Positions 41,173 to 52,608 of a stretch of DNA of 64,000 bases are shown in pieces; within the stretch, counting starts at the first letter, position 1, and each line of letters opens with the position of its first letter. A program made the translations under genes and the position numbers. Location: assembly GCA_964019415.1 (NCBI GenBank), contig OZ025871.1, forward strand, positions 204,501 through 268,500, given 5' to 3'. This stretch comes from Ianthella basta. Taxonomy: Eukaryota; Porifera; Demospongiae; Verongiida; Ianthellidae. The notes beneath the pieces were generated by a model. It was given only the letters and a program-made list of their open reading frames with translations. It did not search any database and was not told where the DNA came from.

Positions 41173-41795
41173 ATATGAATTAAAATAAATAGAAACACAC
41201 ACAAACCTACACATACAAAGTACATAGAATATAACATACCCATACAATTGAAATCACATGCATTACATAGAAACACACACACACCTACATATACTAAATG
41301 TATGTGACACATACACATATAATCATACAAGGTACAAACAATGGCATCCACAGTGTATTAGCAGCCAAATGTATTAATTCTATTCCCTTTGCACATGTGC
41401 CATTGCTTTGTACCTTGTAATGCTTATTTTTGGAACACTGCCATACATGGCCATGAAAGAGAAATGTTACAATTAATACATTGACTGCTAATACACAGAG
41501 AGGGAGTGACCTAGGGTCTTTCTCGACCATGTATGGCAATAATGTCTTCGAGGTTGTCCCAGTATAAATACCAGCACCCTGAAAGAGGGTGTGAAGTGCA
41601 GCTAAGCATGGGGAAGACCAGACCAAAGCAGCGCGGTACTCTGTTGAGGAGGATGCGATGGAGGAGAGGAGACGATAGACTGAGAAGGAGGAAGAAGCTG
41701 GGAGGCAGGTGCAAGCAATTGGGCAAAAAAGTGAGTAGCTTGTACTGGCAGTGGGAGGGATGGGTACCCCTTGTCTAAGGGTTAGGGTGATGGAT
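41173..41795. other. Unassigned segment
   Basis: A 50-bp repeat (TTACATAGAAACACACAC) recurs around 41180-41290. Two open frames at 41510-41780 encode unrecognised Arg-rich sequence and end near a lone TTAGGG (41781). No gene is supported. Confidence 0.45.
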
Positions 41796-41796
41796 G

Positions 41797-42350
41797 ATGA
41801 TGGATGATTGAGCGAGTGAGCGGGTGAGTGAGTGGATGGATGAGTGAGTGGGTGGGTGGGTGAGTGAGTGGATGGGTGGGTGGGTGGGTGAGTGAGTGGG
41901 TGGGTGGATGGATGATTGAGCGAGTGAGCGGGTGAGTGAGTGGATGGATGAGTGAGTGGGTGGGTGGGTGAGTGAGTGGATGGATGAGTGAGTGGGTGGA
42001 TGAGTGAGTGGGTGGGTGGGTGAGTGAGTGGGTGGGTGAGTGAGTGGATGGATGAGTGAGTGGGTGGGTGGGTGAGTGAGTGAGTGGGTGGGTGGGTGAG
42101 TGAGTGGATGGATGATTGAGCGAGTGAGCGGGTGAGTGAGTGGATGGATGAGTGAGTGGGTGGGTGGGTGGGTGAGTGAGTCAGTGAGTGAGTGAATGAG
42201 TGTGTGAATGAGTAAGTGAGCGGGTGAGTGAGCAAGTGAGTGAGTGAGTGAGTGGGTGAGTGAGTGAGTGAGTGGGTGAATCAGTAGGTGGGTGGATGAT
42301 TGAGCGAGTGAGTGGGTGGGTGGGTGAGTCAGTGAGTGAGTGAATGAGTT
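41797..42350. repeat. Degenerate GTGA/GGTG/GATG tetranucleotide array
   Basis: About 550 bp of GAGTGAGTGGGTGGGTGGAT-type steps with a longer block (GATGATTGAGCGAGTGAGCG) repeated at 41797, 41909, 42111 and 42292. Non-coding. Confidence 0.96.
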
Positions 42351-42396
42351 AGCCCTTCATATTGTTACGTTTGCTCACCTTTCCCTTTCTTCCAAG

Positions 42397-42503
42397 TGTT
42401 TTGGCAATCTGTGGTTCAAGGGGGCGGCACACCAACCCTGGATAGCTTCCTGGAAGTTGAGAAAGTAGAGGCATTCCTCAATTTTGTCCAAGTACGTACA
42501 TAC

Positions 42504-42552
<49 letters not shown>

Positions 42553-42966
42553 TTATATACGTTATTATAATATACAGTCATATGCTTCTCTTCATCAACA
42601 TGCACTTCTTGCAAGCCACAAAGACCCATGCAACCTGCAAGATTTGTTCAACATTAATCCAGTTATGTGCACCACACATTCATGGTGCAATTGCTGGTGT
42701 GTATTTAGTAGTGAAATGCTTGGCAGTGGTGTGACCAATGGAACTTATCCCTGCAGGGCAATGGGATTCTATCGGCAGGCACCATGCTTACCTATGTACA
42801 CAACTTCCGCTATGTTGTGAACTACATAGGAGTCAGGGAAGGTCGTCCCACTCGTGATCTACCAATAAGCACTTTTCTGACTGATAGAAGCAGGCAGTAC
42901 CGTCGGCAAGAAACCAAGAGTCAAAGTGACAGGTCATGGCAAGTGATGGATGGCAAGCAACAGTGG
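42397..42966 (+). pseudogene. Family C tyrosine recombinase fragment (core-binding exons), cut at TTAGGG
   Basis: An acceptor CCCTTTCTTCCAAG leads to exon 42397-42491 (FWQSVVQGGGTPTLDSF...), matching the start of family A exon B, and a donor GTACGT. A (CA)n-containing intron follows. The exon from 42757 encodes LTYVHNFRYVVNYIG and RSWQVMDGKQQW, aligning with SRYLENLRYGLRYLY and RSWQALQAQQKW. It stops at CAACAGTGG directly against TTAGGG, a few codons before the exon end of families A and B. No catalytic exons follow. Only ~100 aa remain, on the opposite strand to family A. Confidence 0.75.
42505..42550. repeat. (CA)n in the family C intron
   Basis: About 22 CA units just after the GTACGT donor. 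Confidence 0.95.
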
Positions 42967-42991
42967 GTTAGGGTTAGGGTTAGGGTTAGGG
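42967..42991 (+). repeat. TTAGGG joint, family C fragment / unit 2
   Basis: (GTTAGGG)4-type tract between the truncated recombinase exon and TTCTATC, the left end of unit 2. Confidence 0.95.
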
Positions 42992-43729
42992 TTCTATCTT
43001 CAGCGCGGAAGGCGTGCGTTGTAGACTTGTCTGAGCTCGCTTGTAGTAGACATTGAGGCCTCATGTGCCCTGAAACGTCGCTGTAGACTCGCCACAGTCC
43101 TTTTATGCTGCAATTCCACGTATTGTATGCACAGCAAGCATTCTATGCTAGCCTTAGCTCTCTAGAAATGACCATGGAGGCCTCCTGTCCCTAGAAACGG
43201 CGCTGTAGACTCGCCGTAGACCTTTCTGCTAAGGTGCAGTTGGGGTATAGTCAGAATCAGGCGCCATGGACGCGCTTTAGCCCTATGAAACATAGCATAT
43301 CTGCGTAGGAATGCACTTATGGCCCACCATCAAGTCCTCTTGTGCCTACAGTACGTTTTGCCCGATAGGTTTGGTTGTACGGAAATCATTTACATATGTG
43401 TTGTCTTGTGCACATGCAGCCAAAGAGCCACAGCCTTAGCGTCGGTCATAGGTGAGTCTCCCCCAGCACGCACCACGTAGTGACCATGTACATGTGTAGT
43501 AGTTAGGTGTTGTGTGGCGTTAGACCAGCTGCTCCTCAGTGACAATTTAGGTCCCAAATTTGCTACCTAGTCTCTATTCTATGCCGTCGTTCTATTGCGC
43601 ATAATTGGGTGCCATCGTGAAGTTAGGTGTCGTGGATGGATCGCTACACATGCTTACCGTCATGATTACAAATTGCTAATGCAACAGGTACAGTCGTTGA
43701 TAGTGGGTGATAGCAAATTTTAAACAGAG

Positions 43730-46700
43730 TCATGTAAGTGGGTGTTTGTGTAGGTGAATTTCTGTTGGGGTGGATAGGAGTTGATAGGTGTTCTCTGTGG
43801 CTTTGTACTGGAAATCTACGGGATATACCCACTGATCCACAGTGGCTTTCCGTATATCCCCGAGTTTGCAGTGGTATCTGTTACCTCCAACGTGGTTGAG
43901 TGGCAAATACCTGAGCGTCGTCTTGGCTTTGTCAATCCGCATGACTTTGCCCACGTCAACTTTTGGCTTCACTGCGGTGGAGTCTGGCAGCACGATTGCG
44001 ACAATGTCTCCTAGATCAGGTCCTTCGTTGTCACTGTCACTGTCGCTGTCAGTTGGTGGCTCTCTGGTGGATGGCCCGGCCGAGTCCTCAGTGGTGGTGG
44101 TTGCCGAGGACAGGGCCTTCTCAAGTAGGCCTCCGGTGTACTTCCTGCCCTTCTTTTCCCTGTCCACCTGTGTGCGTCTGTCGTAATGCTCTTTTTGCTG
44201 CATATTCACGAGTGGATAGGGATTCACGTTAAAGTTGGTAGGCATAGGTTCATGGGTGGACATATGTTTGTGCATGCTGGTTGCAATGGAGTGAGTAGGG
44301 TTTGAATGCACATGTCAGTGCTTGCTCACCGCTCGCCTGCTGTGCCGCATGGCTGTGGCCATAGACTCCTTTTCTGCTTCTGAAAGGTTTGACTTCTCAC
44401 AGTGGGTAACGAAAATGGATCTCAGCAAAGTGGGGCCAATCTTTTTCGCAATGTGGCGTTCAAAGATTCCCTCAATGTAGGCAGTCCACGAACTGGCACT
44501 GTATGGTGCTCCCCTATCGTTCTGTACCAAAGAAAGAATTGAGTTAGAGAACGACAACTGCACTGTGATGGTGATAGCGGTGATTCCGGTGGTGGTGTAT
44601 ACATGCATAGGTGTACCATATATATAGTTATATGTATGTCTTGTACTCACTAAGAAGAGGGCAGTGGTCTGTTGTCCTGCTCCCAGCAGGACCTCCCTGT
44701 GGTGACTTAGGTGTATCACAAGGTGACTCAATAGCTGACTGTCATCGTCCAGGGGGAGGAAGTGGTCCCCGTAACTCTTGTGAGTCTTGTAATCGGCCAA
44801 TAGAAGGTAGGCTTGCCTGCCATCCGTAGTGATGTAGAGGCAGTTTGGCCTCGCTTGGTCCACCACTGGCATAGGTAGTTTGTCGTGGATGGCCACGTGT
44901 AACGTTTGGAACTCCTTTGCACGGCCAGGTGGGAGGGCGGTGTAGAAGAGCATGGCCAGTAGTTTCTGAGACTCCTGGGCCTTTATGCGGGGGCGGGTTG
45001 CTCCTTCAAAGAGACCCTTCTGCTCTTTGACTGCGGCCAGAATGTCATCCCTGCATAGAGAAGGGAGGAGGGTAGGGGAGGGTGGCATGGACGCCGTGGA
45101 GTAGGTATATGTAAGGCTTTGAGTTGCTCCAATGCAACTCTTTGGTATAGCTTTGACACTTAGCCCACCACTGAAAGTTGTCAAATCCCCCTCAGACTCA
45201 CCATTCGGCCCACTTCTGCTGTGCTTGCAATGCTTGCCAGCTTCGGCGTGCTGTAGAGGAGACGACCTGCCTACGGCACTGCTCCCCAAGTCTGCCCACG
45301 TTTATGTAGTGCTCCTGCTCGCTGTACTCCTTTCCATCCTTTATGTAGAGGTAGCGTAGGCCATACCTCAGGTTTTCGAGGTATCGTGAAATGGTGATGC
45401 CCTGGAGAGGCTTTTCTTTCAGGGTTAACACGAACCCCTCAATCATTTCAGCGTCCAAGAGGCACTCAAGGGCGGGGCTGGTCTGCTGTTCTTCTTTTAC
45501 GTATGCAAAGAAGACTAAGTGTGTGCGAGGGAAAGGGATTAGCGGGTGAGGGGGTCTCAATTGTACAGTGTGTAGACAGACATGATGTGTGATCTACGTA
45601 CGTAGTGTGGAGCCTCTGGCATAGTCTGTGTGCGTGGGGATGGGTGGGTAACAAGTGGCAGGTACACTGACTTACGTAGATGGTGCAGCTGTACTCTCTC
45701 CCATGTGATTGATGCAATGGGGTCCCGGCCCCTCTGTAGGCTGACCGGGTCCGTGAAAAAGCACCTCATTTTGTCCATTTTCTCGCGTAGTGCCTCATGC
45801 TCTGGAGCATGGATATCGAGGTAGCTCCTCGTGCGTCCTCCTTTATTGGAGGCAGTCCCTTGATGCCGCCGTTTGGCTGGTGGCTGGTAGTCGCTACCAC
45901 CATCACTGTCACTGCTGCGTAAGAGAGAAGCCGCATATGTAATGCATTTATGCCGCCAATTCACTTGTATGTATGTATGTATGGCTATGAAATTTCTGTT
46001 GCAATGTAAACAGTGTGAGGGAGGTGGGCATGCAGTGTTTCTCTTAAGATGGATGGGTTGGTGTGTGTGAGACCTTGTTGGGGTGGATTGGTGTGTTGTG
46101 GCCGTCTCAGTGGGTGGGTGTTCTGTCCCGGTCTCCGTGGGTGGGTGTTCTGTCCCGGTCTCAGTGGGTGGGTGTTCTGTCCCGGTCTCAGTGGGTGGGT
46201 GTTCTGTCCCGGTCTCAGTGGGTGGGTGTTCTGTCCCGGTCTCAGTGGGTGGGTGTTCTGTCCCGGTCTCAGTGGGTGGGTGTTCTGTCCCGGTCTCAGT
46301 GGGCGAGTGCTCTGTGGACGCCTTGGTGGGTGGGTTCTCGGTGGCCATCTCAGTGGGTTGGTGCTCCGTGGCCGTCTCTGTGGGTGGGTGCTCGGTCCCA
46401 GTATCAATGGGTTGGTGCTCCGTGGGCACTTCAGTGGGCGGGTGCTCTGTCCCCGTCTCGGTGGAGAGGGGGCGAGTCTCGGTAGGCTGGAGCTCTGTGC
46501 CAGTCTCAGCGGGGTAGGGCTGTTGGTGAGCCTCAGTGGGGTGGGGAAGGGTCTCAGGGGTGTGGAGTTGTGGGGGAGTCTCTGTGGGGTGCTCATGGAT
46601 GGATGCACCTCCTTGTCTGCCTGTGGGAAGGTAGGTATAGGTAGGTAGGTAGGTAGGTAGGTAGATGGCTTGGTACTGAAGGTATCAGTGATTACTACTT

Positions 46701-47047
46701 TGGTAGGTAGGTAGGTAGGTAGGTAGATGGCTTGGTACTGAAGGTATCAGTGATTGCTACTTTGGTAGGTAGGTAGGTAGGTAGGTAGGTAGGTAGGTAG
46801 GTAGGTAGGTAGGTAGGTAGGTAGGTAGGTAGGTAGGTAGGTAGGTAGGTATATTAGGTAGGTACGTACGTACGTACATAGGTGGCTTGGTATTGAAGGT
46901 ATCAGTGATTGAAACTGTTAGGGATTAAGGTTAGCCGGCCATTGTGGTGTTGTAGGGACTGCTCATACCTCTTTGTGAGCCCTGTGCCGCCAGGGCAAAA
47001 GCCGATTTCCACAGAAGTTTCCAAAAGAGGTCCTCTTCGCCCGCCAT
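43730..47047 (-). CDS. Crypton-like tyrosine recombinase, family A, unit 2 (745 aa)
   Basis: Exons: 1, 47047-46969; 2, 46620-46074; A, 45914-45676; B, 45514-45202; C, 45050-44651; D, 44521-44330; E, 44197-43730. The frame is intact with the same catalytic residues as the unit 1 gene (R436, K481, R560, H586, Y595). Intron 1 is only ~350 bp. This is the best reference copy in the window because nothing interrupts it. It differs from unit 1 by very few substitutions. Confidence 0.88.
46630..46860. repeat. (GTAG)n microsatellite, unit 2
   Basis: Same acceptor-adjacent tract as in unit 1, longer in its last block. Confidence 0.9.
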
Positions 47048-47504
47048 TGTCAACTTGCGCTTCTTTCTCTTTGGACTAATGCACTGGCTGTATGGGCGCC
47101 TCCTTTTGTGGGCTAGCCTAGACCCCGCCCACAAAATGGTCCCATCTGCATTCCTGGTTGCGACCACAACAACACAACAAACAGCTCCACTGTTGCGACC
47201 ACAAATCACAACAAACAGCTCCACTGAGCAAATAACAAACTGATTAATTCCTGGCCTAATGTCCCCCAGGTTGGGCGATGTCATTGCGTTGTCCCTCCCA
47301 CAAGATGGCCCCTTGTACGTGCATGCCCTTTGCCATGCATGCCTGTGGTGGGTCGGTGGTGGGTTAGGAATTTAGTTGTTTTTCATTCGAATCACACTGA
47401 TTCCAGCTTACAAATGACAATACAAATAGTGGTTAAGCGTTCCTGTGTGTTTCTCCTATAGCCAAATTATTATGGTGCTCCTTATTTATTTTTTTATTTA
47501 TATG

Positions 47505-48022
47505 AATTTGCTTGAGCAAGCACTGCACTGATGAGCCCCAGAAGGGCGAAACGGCTTCACTATTGAAGCCGTCTGCAGTTATTGCATTGTGTGCGTGTAT
47601 GTGTGGGTGGGTAGGTGTGGGCGGGTGCTCCAGCGGCGAGTGCGTGTGACTGTGAATTTGCTTGAGCAAGCACTGCACTGATGAGCCCCAGAAGGGCGAA
47701 ACGGCTTCACTATTGAAGCCGTCTGCAGTTATTGCATTGTGTGCGTGTAGGTGTGGGTGGGTAGGTGTGGGCGGGTGCTCCAGCGGCGAGTGCGTGTGAC
47801 TGTGAATTTGCTTGAGCAAGCACTGCACTGATGAGCCCCAGAAGGGCGAAACGGCTTCACTATTGAAGCCGTCTGCAGTTTTTGCATTGTGTGCGTGTAG
47901 GTGTGGGTGGGTAGGTGTGGGCGGGTGCTCCAGCGGCGAGTGCGTGTGACTGTGAATTTGCTTGAGCAAGCACTGCACTGATGAGCCCCAGAAGGGCGAA
48001 ACGGCTTCACTATTGAAGCCCT
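47505..48022 (+). ncRNA. Tandem hammerhead array, unit 2
   Basis: Three full 150-bp monomers with ribozymes at 47516-47585, 47666-47735 and 47816-47885, and a fourth (47966 on) cut within stem III. All core and stem elements are as in unit 1. Confidence 0.92.
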
Positions 48023-48385
48023 AATCTTGCCACATCTTGCCTCATCTTGCTATTTCTTGCCTCATCTTTGCAATATCTTGCCTCATCTTGCTATATCTTG
48101 CCTCATCTTGCTTTATCTTGCTATATCTTGCCTCATCTTGCCTCATCTTGCTATTTCTTGCCTCATCTTGCAATATCTTGACTCGTCTTGCTATTTCTTG
48201 CCTCATCTGGCCTCATCTTGCTTAATCTTGCTATATCTTGCCTCATCTTGCCTCATCTTGCTATTTCTTTCCTCATCTTGCAATATCTTGACTCATTTTG
48301 CCTCATTTGCCTCATCTTGCTTAATCTTGCTATATCTTGCCTCATCTTACCTAATCTTGCCACATCTTGCCTCATCTTGCTTGTG
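48015..48385. repeat. 10-bp ATCTTGCCTC array, unit 2
   Basis: As in unit 1 but one 10-mer shorter. Confidence 0.92.
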
Positions 48386-48422
48386 CGTGTGACTGTGCAT
48401 GCGTGTGACTGTGAATTGGCTT

Positions 48423-48490
48423 GAGCACTGCACTGATGAGCCCCAGAAGGGCGAAACGGCTTCATTATTGAAGCCGTCTGCAGTTACAGC
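48423..48490 (+). ncRNA. Solitary hammerhead ribozyme, unit 2
   Basis: Same sequence as 31189-31256, with complete core and stems. Confidence 0.9.
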
Positions 48491-48499
48491 ATTGTTTGC

Positions 48500-50008
48500 A
48501 TGTATGTGTGGGTGGGTGGGTAGGTGTGGGCAAGAGTGAATGCATGCATGACTGCATACCAAGGCCATCAAGTATCAACTGCATGCATGTGCATGTTCTC
48601 CACTTGCCTTATGACCACCTTCGGCCATATTGCATGCAAGATAAAATTATTATTATGATAGTGCGCTGTGGTTGCGTATATGCTATGTAAGGTGGCCTCG
48701 CATTGCTGCCAGCACGAGCCTTTGCAGACAAGGGAGCACCAGCATGTCGGGAGGGTAGAGGCAAGTGCCAGGAGTGTGGCCACTCCGCCAGATGACCTCC
48801 CCCTGGAGTGTAATGCGAACGAACGCCTCGTAACGATGACCTCGTCGTATGGGCGCCGTCAAATCGTCATCAAAACCGTCAAAACACACAAAAACTAAGA
48901 GACAACTATCACACACGACTGCTAATCTAACCCCGAAGCCCTGTTCAAACCGCTGTCGGCGAGCTAGAGCCCTAACGCCCGATTTTCAGCCTGGACACGG
49001 GTCCAGGACAGAATGGGAGCGAAAACCGACATCACCGACGACAGATCTGCTGTTGAACCATCCAGACGCGCACAGAACACTGGAAAACACACACGCATAC
49101 CCACGCCTGGAAAACACACACGCATACCCACGCCCGACTCTTTTTTAAGACTGCCGCGACATGGGTGCAGCACCCATGTGACCCTTGACCCCGCTATACC
49201 TTATGTACAGGGACAAGGCAGACAGCCTTGTGCTGCACGGCGATGAAGCAGTCCAAGCGCCTAAACATCACACACCAAGACTGATCTCCTATGGCTATCG
49301 AATGAAGCTAATTTCGTGCAGAAGCCTTTCTGCGTTTACCGGGCAGGCGACGCCGATTTTGCAGAAGACGGGGGCTGCAGCCATTTATGCGATTGCGCAA
49401 TCCGGGAGCTGCAACAAAATACTATTCGACCGAGCAGCGCTTTTCCAAAGGTATGCAGCAAGCCGTATGTGCATAACATTAAATATTACTGGTGAACACT
49501 CTCCTGTCCACCAGAGTCATGTGCTGTTGAATGTGAATGTGCATGTGCAAGCAAATATGCCGTGTTCAGTTTAATATATGGTAATAATATATAGTATTAT
49601 CCCTATCCTTTTTAATTTGTGCAGTGCTGCATTGGACCACGTGGTGTCCTAGTACCTATGGGTACGGTGCACTTAAATATTTATTGATATTGATATTTAT
49701 TGATATGCAAGCTACATTAATTACTCAAGCTGTTATATTAGATCAATTGCACTAATCAACAGGGACTCCTGCAGCTCATGCAAATACCTCAGGTTAATAT
49801 AGACCATTAGTGCAACAAATAATTAAATGATTTAAAGGGTTACACCAATTGCAAGAAGGTGCAGTGCGGTTGTGTGCATGCAATGAATGGTGCAAGTCTC
49901 AATTAAATGTGTTCTATGACTCTCTTTGCTTCTCCATCACGTAGGACAATAAAACGGTTCCAGTCAGCTGCAGACCTGCAGATAATGTCGGAGAGAGCTA
50001 CAATACTA

Positions 50009-50010
<2 letters not shown>
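48500..50010. other. Unit 2 segment equivalent to 31260-32760
   Basis: Palindrome at 49159-49179; the possible exon is at about 49212-49450. No recognised gene. Confidence 0.45.
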
Positions 50011-50011
<1 letters not shown>

Positions 50012-50058
<47 letters not shown>

Positions 50059-50185
50059 GGACATGTGCACAGTAATGCATAATGCATACCCTATAATAGG
50101 GAACTGCAGACTCTGCTACTACAGTAGCAGAGTTTCAGTCTCTTTGGGCCTCGTAAGTGCAGCGTACCCCATGCAGTTGAACACC

Positions 50186-50255
<70 letters not shown>
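50012..50255. repeat. (CA)n pair around the minus-strand hammerhead, unit 2
   Basis: Two CA tracts of about 22 and 33 units bracket 50099-50169. Confidence 0.96.
50099..50169 (-). ncRNA. Hammerhead-derived motif, minus strand, unit 2 (core diverged)
   Basis: Stems match the unit 1 motif at 32860-32930 but the conserved CTGANGA box departs from consensus, so self-cleavage is unlikely. Unit 3 shares this state. Confidence 0.8.
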
Positions 50256-50258
<3 letters not shown>

Positions 50259-51419
50259 CACACACTCGCTCACAGACTGACTCGCTGACTCACTCACTCA
50301 CGTGTGCAACATACCACACTTATACTCACGGATACAGTGCCTTTGCATTAGCAGTCCCTAACTGGATGGTTGTAATCGGTATGAGTAATCGATAATCGAG
50401 CTAGCGACTCTTTATGGCAGCTACAAGTCTAGTTCAAGCAGTGACAATGGGAACTAGGAAGAATGGCTAAAGCTCTCAACAGAACGACATCACTAGCTTG
50501 ACTATCAGTTACCAATAGCTGATTTCAACCATTCAGTCAGGACAACCGGCCCTACTGTACACATACATTCACACACAATAGCTATACCTCGCTCAAGTGT
50601 GTGATGCCTATGTGACATCTCCTACACGCATACCCATATATATGTATGTATGCACGTATGTATTGTATGTATGTAAGTATGCGCCATTTTAACATTGGTT
50701 TGGAAGTTGGAATTTGATCAAGAAGATGGCCGTCTCATCTCCTAGGCCAGGGTGAGCTCGTCGGTTTGCTCGCTGAAGCCCACCCTGCGAGCAACTAGGG
50801 ACGCTATCAAGCTTCGAGGGAGTCACGGTGAGTCTGCGATCGGCGTGCGTGCGTGTTGGGTGATACTAAGCTTCATCTGTGGCCTGATTGCTGCTAGGAC
50901 TCCACCCCCTTGGAGACCTTTAGCTCTATTTTTCTTTACTGTTACATGCTGATCGTCGAGCTATACGTCCAATGCGTTTCTAGTAGTCTGCAAGTCATGC
51001 TCGACCAAATTGGACTGGATTAAAGCTTCACGTGTGGACCATGTTTGCGGGATCGTCGCACGCTGAGCCTATAGAATTGAGTCGTTCCTTGGTGGTGATG
51101 ACATCTCAGATGTTGGTAGATGTTATATTCGTCGTCGTTGTTGAGATAGAATCGAGTCGCGCTGTACTGCAGTCGCTCAAACTTCGCCTTCTTTCAGCCA
51201 GCTCAGCATTTTCCAAGTATTAATTTATATGGGTTAGGTGGGCAGAAGCAGCATTAAGCTGCGTATTGTCTTGAATTTCTGCAAGTGCCGAGAGATCATT
51301 GCTAGCAATCTCTCTGAGCGGTGACGACGTTTCACAATTTACCGTCGATGTGCAGGATGTCGACAAAGTTGCTGATTTTGCCCCTCCCCCCAATGCTTAA
51401 GGATGGAGGGTCAAAGTTC
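50256..51419. other. Unit 2 segment equivalent to 33020-34180
   Basis: No recognised gene; a short TATG microsatellite at 50637-50675. Confidence 0.45.
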
Positions 51420-51605
51420 GCATGGGTGCTGCACCCATGCTATCTTTAATACATTGCGTGACGTCACAGCCCAGGGGGCGGTGCTAAGGCACACGTGCTT
51501 AGTTACCAAGACGACGAAGAAAATGGCCTCCGAGAAGCTGGTGCACGCTGCGTTTTTTTTTCCTGGCGCTCTGGAGGGTTTCCCAGGCATCGTGTCTTCG
51601 CTAAA
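51420..51605 (+). promoter_or_regulatory. Palindrome, CRE and possible first exon, unit 2
   Basis: Palindrome 51420-51440, TGACGTCA 51459-51466, ATG 51523 and donor CTAAA|GTAAGT at 51605. This is the outward-facing module described for unit 1. Confidence 0.5.
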
Positions 51606-51863
51606 GTAAGTGTGTACGCGCGCGCATGTTATGCTTTAGCGTGTAATGTTAGGGTTTGGTGGGTTAGGCGCTTTTCTCAAAGGGTTGTAGATAGTTTGGG
51701 GTTGCTGAACACGGGATAGCAAAGGGTCACGTTAGGGTTAGGGTTAGGATCAAGGGGTAGATAAAGGTTCAACACGGGTAAAGGTTTAACTAAAGGTTCC
51801 ACAGTGGTAAAGGTTCAGCTAAAGATTCTCGATGGATGAAGGTTTGGCAAGCACGACCACAAG

Positions 51864-51870
51864 GTTAGGG
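51864..51870 (+). repeat. Single TTAGGG joint between units 2 and 3
   Basis: CACAAG, GTTAGGG, TTCTATC. The minimal joint implies that the shared core is no more than about GTTAGGGTT. Confidence 0.9.
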
Positions 51871-52608
51871 TTCTATCTTCAGCGCGGAAGGCGTGCGTTG
51901 TAGACTTGTCTGAGCTCGCTTGTAGTAGACATTGAGGCCTCATGTGCCCTGAAACGTCGCTGTAGACTCGCCACAGTCCTTTTATGCTGCAATTCCACGT
52001 ATTGTATGCACAGCAAGCATTCTATGCTAGCCTTAGCTCTCTAGAAATGACCATGGAGGCCTCCTGTCCCTAGAAACGGCGCTGTAGACTCGCCGTAGAC
52101 CTTTCTGCTAAGGTGCAGTTGGGGTATAGTCAGAATCAGGCGCCATGGACGCGCTTTAGCCCTATGAAACATAGCATATCTGCGTAGGAATGCACTTATG
52201 GCCCACCATCAAGTCCTCTTGTGCCTACAGTACGTTTTGCCCGATAGGTTTGGTTGTACGGAAATCATTTACATATGTGTTGTCTTGTGCACATGCAGCC
52301 AAAGAGCCACAGCCTTAGCGTCGGTCATAGGTGAGTCTCCCCCAGCACGCACCACGTAGTGACCATGTACATGTGTAGTAGTTAGGTGTTGTGTGGCGTT
52401 AGACCAGCTGCTCCTCAGTGACAATTTAGGTCCCAAATTTGCTACCTAGTCTCTATTCTATGCCGTCGTTCTATTGCGCATAATTGGGTGCCATCGTGAA
52501 GTTAGGTGTCGTGGATGGATCGCTACACATGCTTACCGTCATGATTACAAATTGCTAATGCAACAGGTACAGTCGTTGATAGTGGGTGATAGCAAATTTT
52601 AAACAGAG

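Larger units (their letters stand above)
42992..51870 (-). mobile_element. Family A Crypton-like unit 2 (8.88 kb)
   Basis: Same ends as unit 1 and no nested transposon. The intact pre-insertion site is at 46939-46950 (CCATTGTGGTG). It is joined to unit 3 by a single GTTAGGG. Sequence is almost identical to unit 3, with mostly microsatellite-length differences and two fewer 27-bp repeats in unit 3. Confidence 0.85.

Noticed and set aside
40697-41247. Open frames with poly-Asp, poly-His, poly-Ile or poly-Ser
   Set aside because: They are the (GAT)n tract read in different frames; no conserved sequence flanks it.
41294-42235. 313-aa minus-strand frame rich in Thr-His-Ser-Leu
   Set aside because: Most of it is the degenerate GTGA/GGTG array; the remaining ~110 residues match nothing I know.
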